The notes under the pieces were generated by a model that did not search any database, was not told the origin of the DNA, and saw only the letters and a list, made by a program, of their open reading frames with translations. From contig JANNHP010000311.1 of assembly GCA_031404455.1 (NCBI GenBank), forward strand, positions 1 through 24,309: a DNA stretch of 24,309 nucleotides, read 5' to 3'. This DNA is from JANNHP01 sp031404455 (GTDB lineage Bacteria; Planctomycetota; JAJSAM01; JAJVHW01). Made by a program: the position numbers and the translations under genes. Each line of letters starts with the position of its first letter. The first letter of the stretch is position 1. Positions 15,389 to 21,868 of the stretch are shown here, piece by piece.

Positions 15389-16495
15389 GTGACCTCCGCG
15401 CCGACCCTCACGATCCGCCACGCCGCGTGCCGCGCGATCTTCGTCTTCGACGTCGGCCGCGAGGTCGACTTCGCCGCCTGCCTGCGCCTCGTGCCGGACC
15501 TCGTCCGCGCTCGGCCGCCCGCGGAGCGCAGCGCGCCGACGTCGATGCGAGTGGCGACGCCGGCGCTCCGGCTCCTCATGGCCGTGCCGGAACTCGCGAT
15601 CGCGGGACGGCGCGTGGAGTCGTCCGCGCAGGTCTCGGTCTACGACTTCGGGGCCGTCGCCGTCACGCTGACGATTCCTGCGGGCACGTCGCTCGAGGAA
15701 CTCGGCGAGCTCGCATGCGACCTCGCCGCGACGACCGACCTGGCGGCGGCGGCCCGGTCGATCCTCGACTCGCTCGTCGAGCGCATCAAGCCGTCGATCA
15801 AGGCGCTCGAGGTGGCGGCGCTCGTCGAGGACTACGCGGTGTTCGAGGTCACCGATTTCGAGTCGCCGGTCGCGCTCGACGCGATGGCGCGCGAGTTCGG
15901 AGGGAGCTTCGCCCGGATCCTGCGCGCCGAGCGGGTGACCCTCTCCGCGCAGGAGGTCGAGCACGCCACGTCGACGACGGTCACCCGCACGCCCGGCGAC
16001 GTCGTGTTCATCGACTGGAACGCGGCGCTCGCGTTCCACGCCCACCCCGACGAGGTGCGGGAGGTGCTGGAGCTCGCGAACGTGCAGCTTCTCGAGATGC
16101 GCTTCCTCGACAGTCGTCTCGCTGAATCGCTGCACCAGTCCTACGACGTCGTCTCCGGGTCGGCGCTCTGGCGCCCCGTCTTCCTTCCCAGCGCGATGCG
16201 CATCGCCGTGCGGCGGATCGCGCAGGGGCAGGTGGACTCGGTGCTCTTGTTCGAGCGGGTGAACAACGCGCTGAAACTCGTTGGCGACCAGTACCTCGCC
16301 CGCGTCTACCGCAGTGCGGCGCTCAGGTTCGAGATGGCCGCCTGGAACGACGCCAACGAGCGCAAGCTCGCGACGCTCGAGACCATCTACGAGAAGGTCC
16401 AGGACCGCTCTTCCGCGCGGCGCGCGGAGGTGCTCGAGTGGATCGTGATCGTGCTGATCATCGTGTCGAGCGCGCTGCCGTTCGTGATCCTCTGA
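15389..16495 (+). CDS. Tail-anchored protein with distant resemblance to DUF155/RMD1
   Basis: 368 residues with a single C-terminal membrane helix, VLEWIVIVLIIVSSALPFVIL, at the very end. Features that recall DUF155 (yeast RMD1, human RMND1): an N-terminal FVFDVGREVDF strand, VYDFGAVAVTLTIP, a central FLDSRLAESLHQSYDVV helix resembling the family's ALAQS region, a long helical stretch ending in LATLETIYEKVQDRSSARRAEVLEW, and the final LEWIxIxLI membrane segment. The resemblance is my reading of pattern order and has not been tested. Family members sit in membranes and have no firm biochemical activity. The GTG start follows the TAGAGT element by six bases. It is convergent with the GT4 gene at 16499, only three bases away. 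Confidence 0.62.
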   Translation: MTSAPTLTIRHAACRAIFVFDVGREVDFAACLRLVPDLVRARPPAERSAPTSMRVATPALRLLMAVPELAIAGRRVESSAQVSVYDFGAVAVTLTIPAGTSLEELGELACDLAATTDLAAAARSILDSLVERIKPSIKALEVAALVEDYAVFEVTDFESPVALDAMAREFGGSFARILRAERVTLSAQEVEHATSTTVTRTPGDVVFIDWNAALAFHAHPDEVREVLELANVQLLEMRFLDSRLAESLHQSYDVVSGSALWRPVFLPSAMRIAVRRIAQGQVDSVLLFERVNNALKLVGDQYLARVYRSAALRFEMAAWNDANERKLATLETIYEKVQDRSSARRAEVLEWIVIVLIIVSSALPFVIL

Positions 16496-16498
16496 ACC

Positions 16499-17584
16499 TC
16501 AGCCGCGGAGCGCGCGGTCGTACATCGCGACGAGTCCGGCGAGCCAGCGGTCCTCGTCGAAGAGCGGGGCGCGCTTCCGCGCCGCCTTGGACATAGCGGC
16601 GCCGGCGGCGTCGTCGCGCAGGAGACGCGTGATCGACGCCGCGAGCGCGTCGGCGTCGCCGGGTGGCACGTAGAGGGCCGCGTCGCCGGATGCCTCGCGG
16701 CATCCCGGGAGATCCGTGGCGACGGCGGGCACTCCCTCGGCGAGCGCTTCGAGCAGGAAGAGCGGCATCGCCTCGCTCCGCGACGAGAGCACGGCGACGC
16801 GCGATCCGGCGAGCAGCGTGCGGACGTCGGCATTCGCCGGCACGAACACCACGCGGCCCGCGGCAAGTTTCGAAGCCGCGGCGCGCGCCTCCGCGAGGAG
16901 CGGCCCCTCGCCGACGAGCAGGAACCGCGCGTTCAGCGCGGAGTCGACGAGACCCGCGGCGCGGACGTACGTCAACGGATCCTTCGGCTCGGCGAGGCGC
17001 GCGGCCATCAGCACGATCCGCTCGCCGGGAGGCGGCGACGGGACGGTCGGCGAATCGGAGCGGCGCCGCGGGATCGGATTCGGGAGCACGACGGCGTCGG
17101 GCGCGTCGATGAGGCCGTGCCGCACGGCGAGATCGCGCTCCGCCTCGCTGACGCAGTGCAGCAGCGTGGTCGCCGGCGCGAGACGCTTCTCCATGCCGAG
17201 GTACTTGCGCCAGGGCTTCGATTCCTCGGTGTGGTAGCTGAAGTAGAAGCCGTGCGGCGCGTAGACGACCGGGATGCGGGGCCGCGCGAGGCGCACGAGC
17301 GCCCCGGCCTTCGCGGCGTGCGCGTGGACGAGGTCGTGCGCACCGAACTCGCGGCGGAGCTTCACGACCGCCATCGCGTCGGAGACGAAGCTCACCTCGC
17401 GCTTCAGGTCGAGACGGACGACGTCCCACCCGTGCTTCGTCGCCACATCGAGGAGTTCCGTGCCTTCCAGGCCCGACAGCACCGCCGTGCCCTCGATGCC
17501 GCGCGCGGGAAGCCGGCGGAACATCGCCTCGAGGACGCGGGCCACGCCGCCGACGCCGGGACGCGCCACGACCAGGATCCTCAT
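16499..17584 (-). CDS. Glycosyltransferase family 4
   Basis: 361 residues, GT-B. Residues 1-20 are MRILVVARPGVGGVARVLEA, the N-terminal glycine-rich loop of GT4 enzymes. HDLVHAHAAKAGALVRLARP and VYAPHGFYFSYH follow in the acceptor domain. The donor domain has IVLMAARLAEPKDPLTYVRA, LLVGEGPLL and the Glu-x7-Glu signature SEAMPLFLLEALAEGVPAVAT. The HGFYF motif is common among enzymes of capsule and exopolysaccharide synthesis. The ATG overlaps the stop of the preceding GT4 gene (ATGA, 17581-17584), so both are made together and probably add successive sugars to one glycan. Substrates cannot be read. Confidence 0.87.
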   Translation of the reverse strand: MRILVVARPGVGGVARVLEAMFRRLPARGIEGTAVLSGLEGTELLDVATKHGWDVVRLDLKREVSFVSDAMAVVKLRREFGAHDLVHAHAAKAGALVRLARPRIPVVYAPHGFYFSYHTEESKPWRKYLGMEKRLAPATTLLHCVSEAERDLAVRHGLIDAPDAVVLPNPIPRRRSDSPTVPSPPPGERIVLMAARLAEPKDPLTYVRAAGLVDSALNARFLLVGEGPLLAEARAAASKLAAGRVVFVPANADVRTLLAGSRVAVLSSRSEAMPLFLLEALAEGVPAVATDLPGCREASGDAALYVPPGDADALAASITRLLRDDAAGAAMSKAARKRAPLFDEDRWLAGLVAMYDRALRG

Positions 17585-18696
17585 TGCCGCGACTCCCGAA
17601 GGAGCCGCGCATAGAGCTCCTCCACGTCGGTCGCGTACCGCTCGACGGAGAAGAGCATCGCCGCGCGCGTGCGTGCCGCGTCTCCGAGACGCGCGCCGAG
17701 TTCGCGATCGTCGAGCACACGCGTGATCGCCGCCGCGAGCGCGTCCTCGTCGCCGGGCGCGACGAGCAGTCCCGTGACGCCGTCCACGACGACCTCCGGA
17801 ATTCCGCCGACACGCGTCGCAACGACCGGACGTCCGTGCTGCGCCGCCTCGACGAGCGCGAGTCCCAGTCCTTCCCACTTCGACGGGAGCGCCACGACGT
17901 CGGCGGCGGCGAACGCGGGCGCGGGATCGTCCACGAAGCCGGCGAAGACGACGTTCGACCCGGGCGTCGCCGCGGCGAGCGCACGGAGTTCCGCGTCCAT
18001 CGGCCCGCGGCCGAGGAGGACGAGACGCGCGTCGCGCCGCGCCGTCACCTGCGGCATCGCGCGGATCAGCGTGGCGTGGTCCTTCTGCGCGTCGAGACGG
18101 GCGACGCAGAGCACGAGCGTCGCGTCCCCTTCGACGCCGCACTTCGCGCGGAACGCTGCGATCTCGTCGGCGCCGACGGTTCGCGGCGCGGGGAGCCCGT
18201 ACGGGATGACGGTCATCTCGCCGACGGCGTCGCCGAGCGTGTCCCGGAAGAACGCCGCCACCCCGTGCGTGATGGCGACGACCGCGTCGGCGCGCTTCGC
18301 CGCGCGGCGCCCGAGTGTGCGCCACGTGGCCGCGCGGAGCGTCGCGCCCACCAGGTAGCGATCCTCGTTGTGCTTCGTCGAGACGAGCACCGCGCGCCCG
18401 CGGCGCCGGCGTCCGACGAGCGCCGCGCCCGCGACGTCGGCCTTGAAGAGGTGCGTGTGCACGATCGCGGGCCTCGCCGCCGCGAACTCGCGCCGCGAGA
18501 ACTTCCGCGCGGGCACTCCCGCCGCCGCGAACTCCGGCGCGAGGTCTCCGCGGCCCTTCAGCCACGCGACGCGCTGGTCCCACCGGCCCGTCGCCTTCAG
18601 CGCGCGGCAGAGATGGAGCAGCGCGATCTCGGCGCCTCCGCGGTCGAGCGTGGTGATGAGGTGGAAGACGAGGCGGCGATCCGTCACGCGGCGCAC
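17581..18696 (-). CDS. Glycosyltransferase family 4
   Basis: 371 residues, GT-B. The N-terminus LVFHLITTLDRGGAEIALLHLC is the classic GT4 glycine-rich loop; IVHTHLFKADVAG and STKHNEDRY follow. The donor domain has VLCVARLDAQKDHATLIRA, LVLLGRGPM and the full Glu-x7-Glu signature KWEGLGLALVEAAQHGRPVVAT, ending in GIPEVVVDG and GLLVAPGD. The GTG at 18696 is the most upstream start in frame before the moxR gene; a second GTG at 18687 is possible. It heads a two-gene operon divergent from moxR, with only 23 bases between the two start codons. It likely works on a surface glycan or teichuronic-type polymer; the acceptor is unknown. Confidence 0.87.
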   Translation of the reverse strand: MRRVTDRRLVFHLITTLDRGGAEIALLHLCRALKATGRWDQRVAWLKGRGDLAPEFAAAGVPARKFSRREFAAARPAIVHTHLFKADVAGAALVGRRRRGRAVLVSTKHNEDRYLVGATLRAATWRTLGRRAAKRADAVVAITHGVAAFFRDTLGDAVGEMTVIPYGLPAPRTVGADEIAAFRAKCGVEGDATLVLCVARLDAQKDHATLIRAMPQVTARRDARLVLLGRGPMDAELRALAAATPGSNVVFAGFVDDPAPAFAAADVVALPSKWEGLGLALVEAAQHGRPVVATRVGGIPEVVVDGVTGLLVAPGDEDALAAAITRVLDDRELGARLGDAARTRAAMLFSVERYATDVEELYARLLRESRQ

Positions 18697-18707
18697 TCGC
18701 GTGCGGC

Positions 18708-18713
18708 TATGCT
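18708..18713 (+). promoter_or_regulatory. TANNNT -10 element (TATGCT) of moxR, leaderless spacing
   Basis: TATGCT is followed by six bases and then the ATG of moxR. It lies in a 23-base gap between divergent start codons, so any upstream promoter sequence must lie inside the other gene. Confidence 0.5.
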
Positions 18714-18719
18714 CCGCCC

Positions 18720-19784
18720 ATGGAACCCGCCGCGCTTGAGCGCAAGCTCCCCGAATCGATGAAGACGCTCTGCGAGGGTCTCGCGCTGCGGATCGTCGGC
18801 ATGGAGGACGTTGTCGAGCAAGTGCTCTACTGCCTCCTCGCGGGCGGACACGGGCTGATCATGGGAGTGCCGGGACTCGCGAAGACGCTGCTCTGCTCGT
18901 CGCTCGCGGAGATGCTCGACCTCGAGTTCAAGCGCATCCAGTTCACGCCCGACCTCATGCCCGGCGACATCGCGGGCACCGAGACCCTGGGCGACCTGCC
19001 CGAGGGCGGACGGGGCTTCCGCTATGTGCCGGGCCCGATCTTCACGAATCTCCTGCTCGCCGACGAGATCAACCGCACGCCGCCGAAGACGCAGGCGGCA
19101 CTGATGGAGGGCATGGAGGAGCGCATGGTCACGAGCGGCGGCAAGCGGCGCCCGCTGCCCGAGCCGTTCCTCGTCCTCGCGACGCAGAACCCGATCGAAC
19201 AGGAGGGCACGTACGAATTGCCCGCGGCGCAGCTCGACCGGTTCCTGCTGCGCATCGAGGTCGACTATCCCGAGGCGGCTGACGAGAAGCTCATCGTGCG
19301 GCGGACGACGTCGGGCCGCGCGGCCGAACTGCCGCGCGTGCTGTCGCGCGCGGAGATCCTCGATCTCCAGGCCGTGCTGCGCGCCGCGCGCACGCCCGAC
19401 GCCGTGGCCCGCTACGCGACCGACCTCGCCCGCGCGACACGGCCCGGCGAGGGTTCCGCGCCGACGCTCGGGAATCTCGTTCAGTGGGGCGCCGGGCCGC
19501 GCGCCGCGCAGTCGCTCGTCGTCGCCGCGAAAGCGCGCGCGCTGATGGCCGGCCGCCGCGAGCCGACGGCCGAGGACGTCCGCGCCGTGCTGCCGTCGGT
19601 CATGCGTCACCGGATCATCCCGAGCTACGCCGCGGCCGCGGAGAACGTGACCGTGGACGACATCGTCCGCCGCGTCCGCGACGCCGTCGTGGCGCCCGAC
19701 GGCTGGACGCCCGCGCCCGCGGTCGTCGAGGAGACAGGGTTCATCGCGAAGCTGCTGCGGAAGGGGACGAAGGCGGCGGGCTGA
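18720..19784 (+). CDS. moxR: MoxR-family AAA+ ATPase
   Basis: 354 residues. Walker A is GVPGLAKT (49-56), Walker B LLLADEIN (111-118), sensor 1 ATQNPIEQ (154-161) followed by EGTYELPAAQLDRF, the MoxR signature with the arginine finger at about 174. The C-terminal lid runs to about 330. MoxR ATPases act as chaperones that insert metals or assemble von Willebrand A-domain partners. Here the usual downstream DUF58 and VWA genes are absent: the next gene is a HigA antitoxin, 24 bases later. The partner may therefore be encoded elsewhere. The start is supported by the TATGCT element six bases upstream and by the full N-terminal helix. Confidence 0.9.
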   Translation: MEPAALERKLPESMKTLCEGLALRIVGMEDVVEQVLYCLLAGGHGLIMGVPGLAKTLLCSSLAEMLDLEFKRIQFTPDLMPGDIAGTETLGDLPEGGRGFRYVPGPIFTNLLLADEINRTPPKTQAALMEGMEERMVTSGGKRRPLPEPFLVLATQNPIEQEGTYELPAAQLDRFLLRIEVDYPEAADEKLIVRRTTSGRAAELPRVLSRAEILDLQAVLRAARTPDAVARYATDLARATRPGEGSAPTLGNLVQWGAGPRAAQSLVVAAKARALMAGRREPTAEDVRAVLPSVMRHRIIPSYAAAAENVTVDDIVRRVRDAVVAPDGWTPAPAVVEETGFIAKLLRKGTKAAG

Positions 19785-19808
19785 CGAGGGAAGGAGCGTG
19801 GGAGCACG

Positions 19809-20093
19809 ATGAGGCCGGACAACCGAATCCCGACGCACCCTGGCGAGATCCTCCTCGAGGAGTTCCTCGCCCCGTTGGGCGTCACCCAGGTGGCGTTCGC
19901 CGAGCACATCGGCGTCCCGCTGCAGCGCGACAATCAGATCGTTCGCGGCAAGCGCGGCGTGTCCGCCGAGACGGCGTGGCTCTTCGCCCAGGCGTTCGGG
20001 ACGACCACCGACTTCTGGATGAACCTTCAGGCCGCGCACGACCTCGTCTCGCACCGTCCGACGCGGAAGGTCGAGAGGCTGCCGAAGCCCTGA
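19809..20093 (+). CDS. higA: HigA-family antitoxin, orphan (no adjacent HigB)
   Basis: 94 residues. The protein follows the HigA pattern closely: IPTHPGEILLEEFLAPLGVTQ at the N-terminus, an Xre-type helix-turn-helix (about 24-60, QVAFAEHIGVP and GKRGVSAETAWLFAQAFG) and the ending TTDFWMNLQAAHDL. HigA neutralises the ribosome-dependent mRNase HigB and represses its own operon. No HigB-sized frame of the right kind lies on either side: moxR ends 24 bases before it and a convergent nucleotidyltransferase follows. GGGAAGGAG and GGAG precede the ATG. In the helix-turn-helix, QRDNQIVRG replaces the common QRxNELVNG with little change. It could be a solitary regulator, or the partner of a toxin elsewhere. 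Confidence 0.88.
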   Translation: MRPDNRIPTHPGEILLEEFLAPLGVTQVAFAEHIGVPLQRDNQIVRGKRGVSAETAWLFAQAFGTTTDFWMNLQAAHDLVSHRPTRKVERLPKP

Positions 20094-20114
20094 ACCGGCG
20101 CGCGCGCCGGTTCA
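20091..20114. terminator. 24-bp perfect palindrome, likely bidirectional terminator
   Basis: TGAACCGGCGCG followed by CGCGCCGGTTCA is a perfect palindrome. Its first three bases are the stop codon of higA. As RNA it can form a stem of about ten pairs with a CGCG loop on either strand. It lies between the ends of higA (+) and the nucleotidyltransferase (-), a sensible place for a shared terminator. No T-run is present. Confidence 0.5.
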
Positions 20115-20170
20115 GGCGATCTCGACGCCGAGGATCGCCGTGTCGATCACATCTGCCGCGCGGATGCACG

Positions 20171-20932
20171 TCAGCGCGAACCGAGACGCAACCGCAGCAG
20201 CAGGTCGTTCAGCGCGGGACGCCCGCGCGGCGACGGCGTCTCGGGGAGATGCGAGGTGCGGCCCGCGTCTTCGAGATCCCGCACCAGGCGGTCGAACTCC
20301 GCGCGGTGGAGCGCGAGGTCCGCGTCGGCGAGGACCTCCTTCTCGCGGCCCGTGGTCTTCAGCGCGACGAGATCGGCGACGTACGGGAGCCGGAACGTCT
20401 CGTTCAAGGTGACGAGGTTCGCCTCGACCTCGCCCGTGCGCATCAGGTGGAGGCCGGTCAGGAGCACGCGGTAGACGTAGAGCAGCGGCTTGACGCGCGG
20501 CGGCGACTCCTTCTCGAAGAGGCGCCACTGGTTCGCGGCGAAGCCCTCGTAGTGATGGACGTGGTGGCGCGTCACGACCTCGCGGGCGATTGCGCGGAGC
20601 TCCGCGTGCGCGGGCGTCGTCGTCACGACGAGGGGCGAGTGGAGTTGCTCCAGCACGTAGCCGTTCGGCTTGAGGAGCAGGCCGATGAACTTCTTCACGT
20701 CGTGCGTGACGAGGTCGAGGTCGAGGCCGTGCGCGTCGCCGCTCAGCTCGACCGTCTCGCGACCGGGAGAGAGTCCCATCACCTCGGCGGGCGGGAGCAC
20801 GTGAACGCCGCGGAGGTCCCAGTCGGAGTCGGGCGAAGGGAACCCGTAGAGGTGCGCGCCGCTGATCGTCGCGAAGACGAGCGGATACGGGTGCTCGGCG
20901 GCGACTGTCGCGAGCCGCGTATCGAGGTTCAA
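20171..20932 (-). CDS. COG3541 (YcgL-like) nucleotidyltransferase, compact form
   Basis: 253 residues from a TTG that overlaps the stop of the previous gene (TTGA, 20929-20932). The polymerase-beta-like nucleotidyltransferase core is clear: a helix, then GAHLYG (25-30) for the usual G[GS] loop, and DSDWDLRG (35-42) with the two metal-binding aspartates. The remainder is helical and shares segments with its neighbour: LKPNGYVLEQLHSPLVV, HHYEGFAANQWRLFEKE, KPLLYVYRVLLTGLHLM and EVEANLVTLNETF. Such enzymes transfer a nucleotide to an unknown acceptor; the family has no assigned substrate. The start was chosen because no ATG or GTG in this frame lies near the coding limit and because of the overlap. 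It is the last gene of the aminotransferase operon. Confidence 0.8.
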   Translation of the reverse strand: MNLDTRLATVAAEHPYPLVFATISGAHLYGFPSPDSDWDLRGVHVLPPAEVMGLSPGRETVELSGDAHGLDLDLVTHDVKKFIGLLLKPNGYVLEQLHSPLVVTTTPAHAELRAIAREVVTRHHVHHYEGFAANQWRLFEKESPPRVKPLLYVYRVLLTGLHLMRTGEVEANLVTLNETFRLPYVADLVALKTTGREKEVLADADLALHRAEFDRLVRDLEDAGRTSHLPETPSPRGRPALNDLLLRLRLGSR

Positions 20933-21858
20933 ACGGCACTCCGGCGCGCCCGGACGAGGAACTCGTTCACGCGCACGTAGTCGGGCCGCTCGGGGAGCCG
21001 CGTCGCGCCGAAGGCCTCTTCGAACTCGCGGTGGAGCGCGAGGCGCCACGCGTCCACGTCCTCGAAAGGAACCTCGCCCCGCCGGATCGCGAGGAGGCGT
21101 TCGCGGTGCTCGGTCACGCGCACCTCGACCGCGCCGTCGCGCAGGACCGCGATGCCGCAGAGGAGCAGGCGCACGAGGTGCATCGCGTGCTTCCACTTGA
21201 TCTCGCCGCTCGTGCGCAGGTCCTGCTCCAGCTTGCGGAACTGCGACAGCGTGTAGCCGTTGTAGGTCTGGTAGACGATCCGGGAGAGGAAGGCGCCGCG
21301 CATCGCGACGAGCTCATCGCCGAGCGGCGTCGATCTCTCCACGATCGGCGACCAGAGCGTCTCCAGCACGTTCGGGTTCGCTTTCAGCGCCATGACGAGG
21401 AAGTTGCCGAGTTCCCAGTGGCACTCCTGCGTCTCCTCGCGCTCGATCTGCGCGGGGACGCCGTAGAGCGACCAGTACAGGTCGGCGGGCGGAAGGTAGA
21501 CGCCGCGCCGGTCGGTGTCCGAATCCGGCTCGTCGAGCCCGTAGGCGCGGGAGCCGACGACGCAGCCGTAGATGACGTGCTGCGCGAAGAACTCGAAGTC
21601 GTCGCTCGGGTCCGCGGCGGAGAGGAAGCCCTCGCCCTTGACGTGTTTCAGGATCCCGAACTCGGTCCGGCGCAGCGACACCGTCGATCCGTCGGGGAAA
21701 CGGACTCGGTAGGCGTGCGTCGCGTCCGCCGGCATCGCCGCGACGACGCCGACGGAGCCAGCGGGGATGTCCGGAGCGCCGTTCGGCCGGGCCGTCGCGA
21801 CGCGCGTGACGACCTGCGTGCCGGTCGGGACGAGGAGCGGCGGGCGCGGACCGTCCAT
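20929..21858 (-). CDS. COG3541-type nucleotidyltransferase with N-terminal SH3-like domain
   Basis: 309 residues. Residues about 12-72 look like a small SH3-like beta-barrel: TGTQVVTRVATARPNG, GSVGVVAAMPADATHAYRVRF and DGSTVSLRRTEFGILK. The nucleotidyltransferase core follows: VIYGCVVGSRAYGL (96-108), DSDTDRRGVYLPP (112-124) with the catalytic aspartates, then NPNVLETLWSPIV, YNGYTLSQFRKLEQDL, KWKHAMHLVRLLLCGIAVL and RLPERPDYVRVNEFLVRAR. The layout with an SH3-like front and this exact set of blocks is a known but uncharacterised subgroup. The ATG is ten bases after the aminotransferase stop, so transcription is shared, and it overlaps the second nucleotidyltransferase (TTGA). RNA or a small-molecule substrate is possible; nothing in the sequence decides. 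Confidence 0.8.
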   Translation of the reverse strand: MDGPRPPLLVPTGTQVVTRVATARPNGAPDIPAGSVGVVAAMPADATHAYRVRFPDGSTVSLRRTEFGILKHVKGEGFLSAADPSDDFEFFAQHVIYGCVVGSRAYGLDEPDSDTDRRGVYLPPADLYWSLYGVPAQIEREETQECHWELGNFLVMALKANPNVLETLWSPIVERSTPLGDELVAMRGAFLSRIVYQTYNGYTLSQFRKLEQDLRTSGEIKWKHAMHLVRLLLCGIAVLRDGAVEVRVTEHRERLLAIRRGEVPFEDVDAWRLALHREFEEAFGATRLPERPDYVRVNEFLVRARRSAV

Positions 21859-21868
21859 GCGCGCCGGG

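Noticed and set aside
13304..16135. 943-residue open frame on the minus strand
   Set aside because: Antisense to the ASPIC, carboxypeptidase-regulatory-like and DUF155-like genes; composition is Arg/His/Glu-rich with no domain, as expected for a G+C-rich shadow frame.
19785..20170. Search for a HigB toxin gene next to higA
   Set aside because: Only 24 bases lie upstream, and downstream holds a palindrome and the end of a convergent gene; no toxin-like frame is present.
20112..20939. Alternative minus frame through the second nucleotidyltransferase, with a GTG start at 20939
   Set aside because: The GAHLYG and DSDWDLRG active-site motifs are in the frame ending at 20171; this one is Arg/Pro-rich noise.
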